Shown here one piece after another: positions 46,686 through 59,500 of a stretch of DNA of 64,000 nt (position 1 is its first letter; every line of letters starts with the position of its first letter). The notes beneath the pieces were generated by a model. That model was not told the origin of the DNA, ran no database searches, and saw only the letters and a program-made list of their open reading frames with translations. A program made the translations under genes and the position numbers. The stretch is from Persicaria tinctoria (taxonomy: Eukaryota > Streptophyta > Magnoliopsida > Caryophyllales > Polygonaceae): contig JBANSL010000002.1 of assembly GCA_037127255.1 (NCBI GenBank), forward strand, positions 7,918,001 through 7,982,000, read 5' to 3'.

Positions 46686-47180
46686 TAAGTAAATTGGGCT
46701 TTTTAGACTGGCCCAATAAGTTGTTGCCCAACTAGATAATGGGCTGATTTTGTCGTGGGCTTTCGGAACCCCGTTTCTTTATGCAATAATTGGAGCCTGT
46801 AACTTTATTGGTCTTTCTGAACCGCTTTTGAGAGGCCCATTTTTTTTTATAGAATTTGTTGTTGTTGTTGTTATTGTTGTTATTGTTGAATTGATGGTAA
46901 GAAAAAGAATGATATAAATAGTACATTACGGTAATGAACACAAGATATGAAGGTGAATTGAGATTGTGTTATCCTCAAATAATGTTAAGCAATGAAATTT
47001 CTCAAATCGTCTTAAATTGAAAGTGCTGGGAAATGATTGTATTTTTCCTTTTGTATGGGTTAATGGAATTGCAGGTGAAAAACATACTTGCGCCGGGTGT
47101 AGCAGATCCCCATGGCACTCTTCGTGACTGCAAGCTTGACATAACCAAGTGCTCTCCCGCTCAACTGCAAACACTAGAAG
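46686..47180 (+). pseudogene. Possible gene fragment: Site II promoter-like stretch and one orphan exon
   Basis: Several TGGGC/GCCCA elements (46693-46760 and 46833-46841) lie upstream of an exon-like block at 47075-47180. The block is preceded by a good acceptor (ggaattgcag), is open for 35 codons reading VKNILAPGVADPHGTLRDCK and onward, and ends at a gt. The composition is clearly coding-like against the AT-rich surroundings, but no further exons are visible and I do not recognise the protein. It may be a captured or truncated gene piece. Confidence 0.35.
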
Positions 47181-47435
47181 GTTCATAGTCACATGCTACA
47201 TCCATGGTTTGATTTAACTTTTGTTCAATTGTGTAGTTAGTTGCTTCTTTTTTTTTTTTCTCCTCCAGGTTCAAATCAAAAAAAAAAAAAAAAAAGTGCT
47301 GGGAAATAGGCTAGAAAATTTGTAAATAAATAATGATATTGTTTATGTAAATAAATAATAATACTGAATACCTTTGAAATTGTTTTTTTTTTAAATACCA
47401 ATATCTTTTTTTGTTTGGTGGGATTTAAATACCAA

Positions 47436-48274
47436 CTAGTGCAATTTCCGCGCCATGGCGCGATTCCTAAAAGAATAAAATTTTATTAATAAAATAAATT
47501 TATAGTATATGATTAAATAAAATATTAGTTTAATATTTTGAATTAAACTTATAAAAATAAACTCATTAGAGAGGGGTATAAAAGATTCATTAAAGATGGA
47601 TTTTATTGTGATAGTATATGAAGATTTACAAATAGTTATAGGTTATATATTAATTTACTATTTTGAATTAAACCCATTAGTTATTTCAAAAATAAAAATT
47701 AATTGCAAAAAGAAAATAAAAGGGAAAGGGGAAAAAAATGATTGGTTAAAAATGAGAGGATTAAGGTGGATGTGCCACATAGGCAAAAACTCTTCTGTTT
47801 TAAGAGTTTATATAGAATATAGATTAGTTATTTTAAAAATAAAAATTAATTGCAAAAAGAAAATAAAAGGGAAAGGGAAAAAAGTGATTGGTTAAAAATG
47901 AGAGGATTAAGGTGGATGTGCCACATAGGCAAAAACTCTTCTGTTTTAAGAGTTTATATAGATATATAGATATAGATATAGATATACATTATTTATTTCA
48001 AAAATAAAAAATTAATGGCAAAAAGAAAATAAAAGGAAAAGGGAAAAAAAGTGATTGGTTAAAAATGAGAGGATTAAGGTGGACGTGCCACATAGGCACA
48101 AACTCTTATGTTTTAAGAGTATATATAGATATAGATTAGTTATTTCAAAAATAAAAATTAATTGCAAAAAGAAAATAAAAGGGATGGGAAAAAAAGTTAT
48201 TGGTTAAAAATGAGAGGATTAAGGTGGATGTGCCACATAGGCAAAAACTGTTCTGTTTGAAGAGTTTATATAGA
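47436..48274 (-). mobile_element. Helitron-like element with tandem internal repeats
   Basis: On the minus strand the element begins with TC (tctatataaactctt, 48274) and ends in CTAG (47436-47439) followed by host T. Nine bases before the CTAG lies a 14-bp GC palindrome (cgcgccatggcgcg, 47449-47462), as in Helitron 3' hairpins. It sits between A and T, the Helitron target. Inside, a 145-167-bp unit is repeated four times (marker 'attggttaaaaatgagagga' at about 47741, 47887, 48054 and 48199). Each unit contains the 5' terminal sequence. No Rep/helicase is encoded. Confidence 0.65.
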
Positions 48275-48401
48275 TATCTAAATCCTATTGAAATATTTTT
48301 AAAATGACTACTAAATTATTGTGTCTTATTCCTATGAATTTAGCCATGTGATCTTATTCCTATGAATTTAGCCATGTTTTGACAGGTTTTGCTAATTGCT
48401 A

Positions 48402-48635
48402 CTCCCTCCGTTCCATAATACATGTCCTTTTCCTTTTTGGCACGCTTTTTAATGAGCGAAAAACTCTATAAAATATTATTTTTTTAATTAATTTTTTATA
48501 TAATATGATACTCATTAGTAATAAGTATCATATCATATAAAAAAATCAATTAAAAAAATTATATTTTATAGAGTTTTCCGCTTATTAAAAAGCGTGCCTA
48601 AAAGAAAAGGGACATGTATTATGGAACGGAGGGAG
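48402..48635. mobile_element. Stowaway-like MITE 3
   Basis: A 234-bp element with long inverted ends ctccctccgttccataatac / gtattatggaacggagggag and TA duplications at 48400-48401 and 48636-48637. Nearly the whole element can fold into one hairpin. Confidence 0.92.
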
Positions 48636-48637
48636 TA

Positions 48638-49590
48638 TTATGTTTGGTATGTATGACTTCTATAATCGAAAATTGTAATGACATAAGTTATTTTTGACGT
48701 AACTAAAAAAAAGTTATTTTTGACGCATTTTGTTTGACATGTTATTGGATACTCCATGCTTAAAATCCTGAAATTCATTCATTTTTTAAGCATTTTGTTT
48801 GGTATAACATCTATAATCGAAAATTGTAATGACATAGATGAACAGTATGAGTAACTATTATATTATGACCACTCTTTATTTACAAATTCAAGGAATAACT
48901 ATTATTGAAATAATACTCTGTGCTTTTTTTTTGGGAATAATAAATGCAACAAATTTGGAATGAAGGGTGTGTTTGGATTCCAAATGCATTATGTAAGGCG
49001 GTGTTTGATTAACAAAAACTTTAAGACGTTTAAATTATGATATTTTTGGATTCTACGATATATTAATTAAAATACAATTATTTTATCTCGATTTATGTAA
49101 TTATTTTGTTAAATTTTAATTTTACCTCGATTTTTATTTTTACAGACACATAAAACAAGGTAAAATAATTACATTATGATGAAAATGCAATGGAATTCAA
49201 ACATACCCAAACTAATCCTTAAAATAATACTCCAATAACCTTGTGTTCTGAACCCGGTTTCCAAAATTACAACAAAAAAATAAAAATAAAAAGAAATATA
49301 GGTAGGTCGGTTATCATTTTATTTTTAGGTTTTATTTAATTTTGGTACCATTCAAAAAAGGCAACACCTTCAAAAGTTGAACTTGACTGGTCATTTACTT
49401 GTTAGATAGGGAAGATTGGGAAAGAGGGGAATTTGTAAACAAGAAGCGATCTTTATCATCAAAAATCCCAACTTCTGATAGATACTGCACTGTTCAAATC
49501 GCCCCCCCTAAACATTTAAATTCGGATTTCTTCAATCTCAACCTAACGGCTTCCTCCCCTACCTTCTTCTCCTTCCTCCTTACGAAATCC
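48638..49590. other. Intergenic DNA and promoter side of metallophosphoesterase gene
   Basis: AT-rich, with a short direct duplication around 48655-48735 and 48795-48840 (sharing 'ctataatcgaaaattgtaat' and 'gacata'). No gene. Confidence 0.45.
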
Positions 49591-49842
49591 AAGAGAGAGA
49601 AATCTTGGATTGTGTTGTGGGGGAGGGGAAAGAAAGAGGAAGAAGGGAATATGCCATTTTCCGGTTCCCACCGCCCAACAGACATTTTCAGATACCTTTT
49701 TGGTTCTTCAATTTTTGATTGAAATCTATGCGTCACCATCGCTTTTGAATTATTATTAATTCCCCCAATTTCTATACCCCTGATCTTCGGTCGGTCTCAT
49801 CCACATGCACTCTTTCTCCCTCTCTACCCCCCTCGTCGCCAG

Positions 49843-50425
49843 GTTTGTTTTCTTTTCACTTTTCAATTCTTTATGTTATGGTCCCCTCTTTTCATATTTG
49901 TATTGGGGACATTTTAGTTTTTTGAAATCTGGATTGTGATTATTTTGCTTGGATTTCAGTTATTGTGGATTGGAAATGCGTTAAGTACACGGGGATTGAT
50001 TGAGGTTTGTTCTGCTGGCGTAGGCAAACCCTAATTTGTGTACTGTGGGTTCTTAAACTTGTTTAGTTATTAGTGTGTTTTAGGATGTGGAGGATTGTGG
50101 AATTGAGTTAAATGGGAAACAAAATTGGTTGATTAGAGACTTAGAGTTGGGTCTTTCTATGTTGGTAATGAAATCATCAATGACAGTAAGTGGTTTGATG
50201 GTTGTTTGAATACATTGATCTATCCATCCAGATTGGGCTGGAACCTTATTTTAGAAGGTTAGGGAGTTTTGACTTTTGAGTTCAACTTTGGAGCTTCCCT
50301 CTGCACTCATAGGGTTATTATGCTCAAAATCCCCCCTCGCTGTTTAGGCTCTATATGTTGTAACATGTAATTAATCTAGGGTTGATGTTTCTCATGAGAG
50401 TCTTTATTTGATATTTTTGTTCCAG
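49843..50425 (+). other. Predicted intron in the 5' leader of the metallophosphoesterase gene
   Basis: A donor at gccag/gtttgt and an acceptor at gttccag/gtctag bracket a T-rich stretch between a pyrimidine-rich leader (about 49600-49842) and the exon carrying the start codon. No in-frame ATG precedes the chosen start in the leader exon. Confidence 0.5.
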
Positions 50426-50522
50426 GTCTAGAAGCTTTTAGTTGCAGCGCAGTCTACTCACTGGAAGTAATCTTTTGTGTTGGACAAGTAGCTTGAATTA
50501 CGTGGTGGTTCCAGATTGCTGG

Positions 50523-53500
50523 ATGTTGTCTAATAAGCAGACTGTTGGTTTATTGGATACATTCAAAATGGATAGTGTCAGGATAATACTGGCTCATCCA
50601 TACACTTACCCGCACCAACATAATCGCCATGCTATTATTGCGGTAGTTGTGGGATGCCTGTTTTTTATATCATTCGACAATATGTACACTTTCATACAAG
50701 GCCTAGATAACAACATTAAATGGTGGTCAATGTATGCATGCTTGTTTGGGTTCTTCTACTTCTTCTCATCTCCATTTATTGGCAAGACGATCAAACCAAG
50801 TTACTCCAATTTCAGTAAATGGTGAGTCATTCTTCATCTGCCCTGCTCTCACTCTGTCTTTCAACTCAATTCATGCACGGAAATTTCTGCATTAACATGT
50901 TTTTATCCTCTTAGTTTCTTTCTTTCATCTGGCATGTAGGTACATTGCCTGGATTTTAGTGGCAGCTGTATACCATCTTCCTAGTTTTCAGTCCATGGGA
51001 GTGGATTTGAGGATGAACCTTTCAATGTTTTTAACAATATACATATCATCCATTTTGTTTATTCTGGTATTCCATCTTATATTTCTTGGTCTTTGGTATG
51101 TGGGTCTTGTTGCTCATGTAGCTGGAAGGAGGCCTGCTCTTTTGACCATCCTTCAAAACTGTGCCGTAAGTTACAAAAATTCGTTTGCTACTTAATTCAC
51201 TGTAACTATTCTATTTGCATGTGTCCCTTACGTTATGTTCATTTTTGTCAGGTCATTAGCGTAGCATGCTGTGTATTCTATAGTCACTGTGGCAATCGAG
51301 CAATTATGAGAGATAGGCCCCTAGAGCGAAGAAATTCTAGATGGTTTTCGTTTTGGAAGAAGGACGAGAGAAATACGTGGTTGGCAAAATTTGTGCGCAT
51401 GAATGAGTTGAAAGACCAAGTGTGCTCTTCTTGGTTTGCTCCAGTTGGTTCTGCTAGTGACTATCCTCTTCTGTCAAAGTGGGTGATTTATGGCGAGGTA
51501 AAATTGGAAGTCATCTGAACTTCTTGTTTTTTCAGTCTTTGAGTTTGAGTCATGTAAAATAACACGTTCTTTTATCCTTTGTCAGCTGGCTTGCAATGGC
51601 TCATGTGGTGAATCTTCAGATGGAATCTCTCCCATTTATTCTTTGTGGGCCACTTTTATTGGCCTTTACATAGCCAACTATGTAGTCGAGAGATCAACAG
51701 GGTAGGTTCTTCTGATTCTCAACTCATATAGACATAAGTGTCCCCATGACATATTCTTTCGACTTACATGATTCTAGTTGAGCTGCAAACTGAATTTTAG
51801 TATCTTTATATTCATTCAATCATCTAAGCTACAGGAACGTATCAATTGTGAAACATTTTATAGAATAAGAACTGAGTTACAGAATTTGCTATCAAAAGTA
51901 TAAAATAAGCTGTTGAAATAAAGAAGTTAGCAGTCTTCCTTATTCTCACCGATCTTCGTTTTTCTTCACCTAATATGCATAGTTGGATTTTAATGTATTT
52001 ACAATTTGAAATGAAACATTTTATTCTCAATTCACTGGTTTTAGTTTGATATGCTTCATTCAAATTCTTGGTTCTCAACCTAAGAGGTAATCCTTAATGG
52101 ATACACCCCACATTATATATTTACAAGGTTAACTAGTTTTTGCTTACATAAGCTTTCTGTGTGGTGAATGCACTGGGTCTATATTTTTTACGGGCTTCAG
52201 AACCTGGTGATCAGGTTGATGTGAGAACTAGAGCTGAAGTTCAAGAAAATGAAGCCCCATTTGTTATCCTACACACCTTTCTGATTACATAATTATTTAG
52301 CATCATAGAAATTTTCTATTAGCATACTGGTCATGAATGCTTATGAGCAACTTTATATATTAATTATATATGATTCTGCTGATGCTAATAAATTTCTTTC
52401 TTTCCTTTGATTTCTTCTGTTTTATGTTTCTTTGATTTCTGACATTCAACAGATGGGCTCTTACTCATCCTTTGTCAGTTAAAGAACATGGGAAACTAAA
52501 GAAGAAGCAGTTGAAGCCCAATTTTCTTGATATGGTTCCTTGGTACTCAGGGTAATTTTGTTTTCCCTTTCGTAGCAAGTTTTGATTCTATAGAGTATTT
52601 TGTTGGTAGAAAGCTAGCTTCTTATTGACATTGCTTTCATTTTTCAGGACATCAGCTGATTTGTTCAAAACTGTTTTTGACCTTTTGGTATCAGTGACAG
52701 TTTTCCTTGGACGCTTTGACATGCGCATGATGCAGGTATGATTCAAAACTTAAAATTAAAATTATTGGCTCCTGACCCTTTGTTGATATGCTTGAGTTTA
52801 GGAGGTCTCAATCTCCCTTGTCTTAGGTTGTTATGCTTTTTAAATTTTAGACATCTCTCGTTGTGCCTTTTCCTGGCGCGAGATATTATCTATGTTATCA
52901 GTAGCTTTGCTGATATTTTTCTTTATCTCTTATCACTAGGCATCCATGAGTCCCACCACACAAGATGGATCCCAGCAAGGAGATCCATTTTATGATCATT
53001 TAAGTGAAAAGGAGGATTTTTGGTTTGACTTCATGGCTGATACAGGTGACGGAGGCAACTCATCATACAGTGTTGCTCGGTTGCTTGCTCAACCTCACAT
53101 CAGACAGAAGATTGGCGATTCTAATCGCTTACTTAGACGTGGAAACTTGCTACTTATAGGCGGAGATCTTGCGTAAGCTCATCCTTGAATATCTCTGGGA
53201 ATTGAACTATTGACTATTTTTTTAAGTGATTGAGACCTGAGTGATTATTCCACTTGCTGATCTGTTATGGGTTTTTCTTGTAAAATTGGAAACTTCTAAT
53301 TGTTCCTGATGTTGCATGGACATCCCATTATCACTTAATAGTTATTATTGTTGGCCAATTTGGTACTTCAGGTACCCGAATCCTTCAGCATTCACGTATG
53401 AAAATCGTTTCTTCCGTCCTTTTGAGTATGCTCTGCAGCCTCCACAATGGTACAAAGATGAGCATATAGCTATAAAGAAACCAGAGCTTCCTGGTGGGGT

Positions 53501-55909
53501 GGCTACTCTTAAGCAATATGATGGACCTCAATGCTTCCTTATTCCTGGAAATCATGGTATCTTCAATCACTTACTGTAACTGCCATTCGTTTGTCGTTTT
53601 CTGTAAATATTAAGCGGGATGCTCACTTTACTGGGGCAGTCCATCTGATATCTGAACCTTATTTCTTTTCTGTCTAATCTGTAGACTGGTTTGATGGACT
53701 TCACACTTTCATGCGCTACATATGCCACAAGAGTTGGTTGGGTGGATGGCTTATGCCTCAGCAGAAGAGTTATTTTGCAATTCAACTTCCTAAAAGGTGG
53801 TGGATATTCGGTCTTGATCTAGCCCTTCATGGTGACATTGATGTTTACCAGTTCAAGTTCTTCTCTGAGTTGATAAGCGAGAAGGTAGGTGTATAGGCGT
53901 TCTTCATCCCATCAGTTTTCTTTTAGTGAAGATTTCCTTACCTGCTGTTTCTATAAAATTTTTCATCTAGGTTGAAGAAAATGATTCAGTTATCATAATG
54001 ACACATGAACCAAGTTGGCTTCTTGATTGGTACTGGGATCAAACATCTGGAAAAAATATTGCATATTTAATACGCGACCATCTAAAAGGAAGGTGCAAGC
54101 TCCGCATTGCAGGGGATCTACACCACTACATGCGACATTCATATGCACCTTCTGATAAGCCTGTTTATGTACAACATCTCATTGTTAATGGTGGAGGCGG
54201 TGCTTTTTTGCATCCCACACACGTCTTTAGTAATTTCAGAAAGTATTATGGAACTTCATATGATATGAAAGCTGCATATCCTTCTTGTGAAGATTCTGGA
54301 AGGGTAATGTTCCGCTTCTTCACTCTTGCTAGTTTGTACTTTCACAAAGTGATTGCTGATTGACATTCTCAGGTTTTCATGATTTGCAGATAGCTTTGGG
54401 CAACATACTGAAGTTCAGAAAGAAGAACTGGCAGTTTGATTTCATTGGTGGCATTATATATTTTCTTCTGGCTTTCTCTATGTTTCCTCAGGTCATTTTC
54501 ATTCCCTTTTCTTTAGTGGTTCTGTAAGGGTATCGAGTTTTACGCATCCTTGTGGTGCCACTGCACACTGAAAGAAAGCATAATTTAGGTTCCATGTTGG
54601 AAAAAGCCCTTCCATGTTTTGCAGCTTGATTGATTCTTTCCCTTCTTGTGCAGTGCAAGCTTAATCACATCTTGCGACAGGATTCCTTTTCTGGTCATGT
54701 GCAAAGTTTCTTAAGCACTGTGTGGGGTGCCTTCATATACTTGCTGGAACACTCCTATGTCTCCTTAACCGCTGCTATAATATTAATGATATCAACCATT
54801 TATTTAGTCCCATCTAAAGTGTCGCGTAAAAGGCGAGTGTTTATTGGGCTTCTTCATGTTTCTGCACACCTCGCTGCCGCACTGATCTTGATGTTGCTGA
54901 TGGAACTTGGGGTTGAGATGTGTATTAGGCATAAACTTCTAGCAACTTCTGGTAGTCACTTACCCTTACTATCTTCCTTTGAACTTAAGCTCATTCAGAA
55001 TTGTGTGATTGTTTTAAAATGTTAAGAGCTATGAAATTTATAAGCTGTCACTGAACAAATTGACTTCTTATTCAGGATACCACACGCTCTACGACTGGTA
55101 CAGACAGGTCGAAGGAGAACACTTCCCTGATCCAACTGGGCTTCGTGCTCGTATAGAGCAGTGGACATTTGGCCTATATCCAGCATGCATCAAGTATCTA
55201 ATGTCCGCTTTTGACGTCCCCGAGGTGGGTCTAATATCTCATCTTTGTCCAAATGTATATGTAACAGATTTTATTCTCTATTACCCGTTTTTGCCATTTT
55301 CTTCCCGGTGTTATAAAAATCGATCTTATTATCAGGTCATGGCTGTAACTAGGAGCAATATCTGCAAGCGTGGGATGGAGTCGCTCTCGAGAAGTGGAGC
55401 CATGATATATTATGCTTCCGTTTTCCTCTACTTTTGGGTCTTTTCAACCCCAGTCGTCTCGTTGGTTCTGGGAAGCTACTTGTACATTTGCATCAACTGG
55501 CTCCACATACATTTCGATGAAGCCTTCTCCTCCCTTAGAATCGCAAACTACAAATCATTCACCCGATTCCACATCAGCCGTGATGGTGATCTTGAAGTAT
55601 ATACCCTTGCAGTTGACAAGGTAATAACAAGCAGAAGGAAAATCAAAATGTCTTCATTACAACTTGCTCTCTTGCCATGTGAATAACCGAGTTTACACAA
55701 ATTCACAGGTTCCTAAAGAGTGGAAACTGGATCCGAAATGGGACGAGGAGACAAAGCAGCAGCTGTTGAGCCACGTGCGGAAGCATCCAAGCAAGTGGAG
55801 CGCAGCGTCTGCGCTTCAGGATCCGCTAGCTACAGTTAGGGTGGTTGATCATTTCGTCATCCACAGGACTGATAGCAACGAGTTGCACCAAAATGGCACC
55901 TCTCATTAG
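50523..55909 (+). CDS. Large multi-pass membrane protein with calcineurin-like metallophosphoesterase domain
   Basis: Fifteen coding exons: 50523-50821, 50940-51165, 51252-51497, 51586-51701, 52453-52551, 52648-52735, 52940-53172, 53372-53556, 53685-53884, 53971-54303, 54390-54491, 54654-54951, 55076-55224, 55336-55620, 55709-55909; together 1019 residues. The N-terminal ~350 residues contain several hydrophobic segments (AIIAVVVGCLFFISF, LFILVFHLIFLGLWYVGL). The phosphoesterase core follows with GGDLAYPN (Asp434), GNHDW (Asn496, His497, Asp498), THEP (His576) and GDLHHY (Asp613, His615), all expected metal ligands. More membrane segments occupy about 650-950. It resembles the conserved plant calcineurin-like superfamily protein of about 1,000 residues (as remembered, At4g23000). 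The start is the first in-frame ATG, and MLSNKQTVGLL fits the family N-terminus. The substrate is unknown. Confidence 0.93.
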
Positions 55910-56579
55910 TTAACAAAAATGCCCTTCTGAAATATGCAAGTCTTGTGAATATTAGTTGCTAGAGATGTTAAAAATATGCTGTTTATTTATGCTTACTCTT
56001 TACATCTTCTTTTGGTTGGAGAGCGAGAATTCGACTTTGCGAACCTCGCAGTTCGCAAACATGAAAACAAGCATTCTTGAGCATTCAAGATGAAAAATAA
56101 ACAGGAAAAATAAACAATAAAATTCTTTATTACTTAACACGATCAGTAAACTGAAACCTTAACTGACAGGAAAATAGTGTCAGCAAGATACATAAGCTTT
56201 GATCTACTGAAAAGAAAGCTAGACAACAATGAAAATCAAATGTGATCAATGGTTACAGTCACAAAGTCTAATATTTACAATGTCGGATCCGAGTACAAGC
56301 ACAAGGAGAACCAATCCATCATATTTTCTTGGGGCAGCTCTATGCCGCATAGATCTATTGAGACATGCTACAGTAATGTAGGTGCAAACGAAAGGGTAGC
56401 TCTACATGTTAAGCCTGACCTTCTTGCAAATTCGATCCAAAAAAGCATTCCCGTAATGTTTGGTAACAGTGAAAAGTAGCACCCGTTGCAAAAGAGTTGC
56501 AAAAGAGCCTGCCTGGCCTTCTTGCAACTGTTCTATAACTCTGCAATTGCTTTTAAAATTGCCGCAGATGAAGGAAATG
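55910..56579. other. Shared 3' region of convergent genes
   Basis: About 670 bp between two stop codons holds both 3' untranslated regions. No other feature. Confidence 0.55.
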
Positions 56580-59500
56580 TTACCTGTTCAACGCAATGGA
56601 GGCACTCTTTCTCTCTGTATATTGAGCTTTTAATTTGCGTAAGAACTGTAATATCTCGGTATATGAAGGATCATCTTTGCAAAGTGGCTTGCACGAATTG
56701 ATGTGATCTGTTGACTCTAACACCTATTTCCAGAAATTTATCGAGGAAATGTGCCTTTTAGAGAAATGTTGAGCAAAAAACCCAGCAAATAACTACGCAA
56801 CATAATACTTACCACGATATCACCATATCCAGGGTACGCTGATTCTATTGGTACAATCTCCATCCGGAAAGCCCATCCACCGTAACCTTCAACTATTGGA
56901 GTTACTTTGGTCTGGAAAGGAGTGAAATTATGACTAGTAGTCCTTGGATATTTTAAATTTCAAAATATCAGACACCCGTTGTATTACCTCACAAAAACTA
57001 AGAACATCAAGAAATCCTCTCTTGTGCCGCTGACGTATAAATTCATTCAGATCAACCAACCTTGGTGACCCACTTCTCAGCTCTCCAATCTACATATATG
57101 CAACGAATCATAAATTTACACTTTCAGTGCTATAAGAGTAGAAGTCGTCAAAATGGGACATGTGAAGGGAATGAAAGGAACAAGTTACATAGTAAAAAAA
57201 AAAATACTGATGGGAAGGAAATAGAAGAAATACTAACAGTAGGAGCAGGACGAAGGACAAGACCCATACGCCATGGCATGTCTGCAAGTCTGCTGCCAAA
57301 ATGTGGACAACTGTAGAAAACCTAAAGACCAAATGCAAAGCTGATGGTAAAAAATTGTTTACAAATGCGCAGTAAGAGGCAGCATTTCAAGAATGAGAGG
57401 GCATACAATTCCAACAGTGCTATTCACGAGATGATCCAAATTTTCTTCCTTGGCTTGATATAACATCTGCTTGACAACCAAGCCTCCCATGCTGCACACA
57501 TGTATTGTAAGTTAAGCTTTAAATTGTCCCAAGAAATATTCCAGGATGCTGGCTTGCAAAATGCAGCTTGACCAGCTAGTCCAGTTCAACACTAGTACTA
57601 ATTTTTTCTTAGTTTTCCCTACTGTAATCGTTTAAAGACCAAACATGACATTCAGGGAGGTAGCAAGTATATCAACAGAATGAATTGTTGAATCAGATTA
57701 TGGGATCTGGTAAAGAAACACGAACCTATGTGTCACAAAGATAACAGGTCGGTCCCCAATGCCTGCAGTAATAAGCTTCTCTAGAAGCATTGAACTGACT
57801 TCCTGCATAATTAAGAACAAGGGTGAAAAAAAGAAGAAGAGTGACTGCAAGAAAATGCAGTATATCCAACAAGTTTTCCAACAGATATATTGTATATATA
57901 CACATAAATAAAGGTCACAAACACTCCAAGAGATTGATAAAGCTAGCAGGAAAAGCCTACTACTTTATGCACAGGAGATTCATTATGCTTTATGCATATG
58001 ATAATTCTAAAACGAATCTAGCATTGTTCAAAATATGATCAAAATAGTCTTTATGGCTACAAAAGCACGTGTTCCAATCTGTGGAAGCAGGGATCCTTGG
58101 GAGGCTTGAACACGATTCATCGCCAAATCAATGAAAAACACCAATATAAAACTGGTTCCATAATGAAGAGACATTAAATGCTTGCTAAAACATGGAGTTT
58201 ATCTAGAAAACAAAAGATGCCACAACAATGCTTCTGAAACAATGAACAATGACACAAACCTGAAGAGGAAGACTTGCTCCAGACCACTGAGTTAAGCTAG
58301 ACTGCAAGGACAGTATAAAGGATGTTAAACAAGCTAGGCTTGATTAAAAAACTGCATAATACAATTAGTTTACATGCACAATTTTTTTCCTATCCCTCTT
58401 GCATTCCATCCACTCCCACTGCTCTCCCACCTTCCACTTGACATTTATTTGAGATGCCAAAACATCTTTAACATGTAGTGGGACAACCACATTCCAACAA
58501 TACACTCTCCCACCTTTTGATACACCAACAGATCAAAAGGTACAAAAGGTCGAGAACAAGGTATATTCATCAAAAACCCACTTCAAAGTTTCTATACTAA
58601 AAAAGTTTGAATTACCAAATGCAAACACACCTTGTATTTAAGTGAAAACAAGCGGGCATGAGGAAAATCAGCTGAGAGCCATTCACCTGGCCAAAAGGTG
58701 CCTTGCTTCCCAGCCTCCTGATCAATCCTTTCCACAAGTCCAGACTTGGTTGATGACTTGTCCTCAGATATGCGCCAAGACTTGAAAGGCCCTCCACGAA
58801 GGCCGTGAACGAAAACTACATCCAGGGAAGGCTCATCAGCACTAGTACTAGGTTCTGAATATTTGTCGTTCCCTTCACTAGAATCATCATCATTTGTGGA
58901 TGATCTTTCAACAATATTTGGCTGTGCTTCCTCTCTAGAAGTCTGAGATGAAGGTTTGTCAGGGCATTTCCAGTGCGGTGATCCAGGGTTGATTAAAAAT
59001 ATCATGTCATCATATCGTGGAAGATTACGGGTGTGATTCATCATTGAACCAGCTGTACCATCACCATTTCCAGACCGTGGTTCATCCTTTCCGTTGCATA
59101 GTACATTCAACAGGATTGCACGGGCATAGCTTTGAATTTTTAGGTCATGACAACCTGGAATCCTCCCATTAGCACACTCTTCCAGCCATTTACACCATAA
59201 TTCATCTCCCCTAATGACCTTTTGTACCTTTGGAAGAGCTGACAGAATCGTAAGAAGTCTAGCTGCATGCCTCCTGATATGTGCGGTTGGTGGAATACGA
59301 ACACTAGATGGATCCTCAGCACCTGAGACCTTTGTGTCGTTAGGAACATTTGAAGCCTGCGTATCTCTTGTTCTCGACGCATCATATGCTTCCATGGCAG
59401 CCAACTTCTCATAATCATCTCTAAGTAGGTAACGTCTCAGCAAACACAGCACCCCAGAATCTGCAATTTTGGTTTGACACATAGGATCATCTGCACAGAT

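Noticed and set aside
46855..46890. (gtt)n run as a functional site
   Set aside because: Simple microsatellite, no further evidence.
47681..48274. CRISPR-like array or satellite
   Set aside because: The repeats are 145-167 bp with no regular spacers, in a plant nuclear genome, and are bounded by Helitron-like ends; an internal tandem repeat of a transposon explains them better.
50442..50522. Longer N-terminus for the metallophosphoesterase
   Set aside because: The apparent start there is TTG, not ATG; the first ATG in frame is at 50523 and fits the family.
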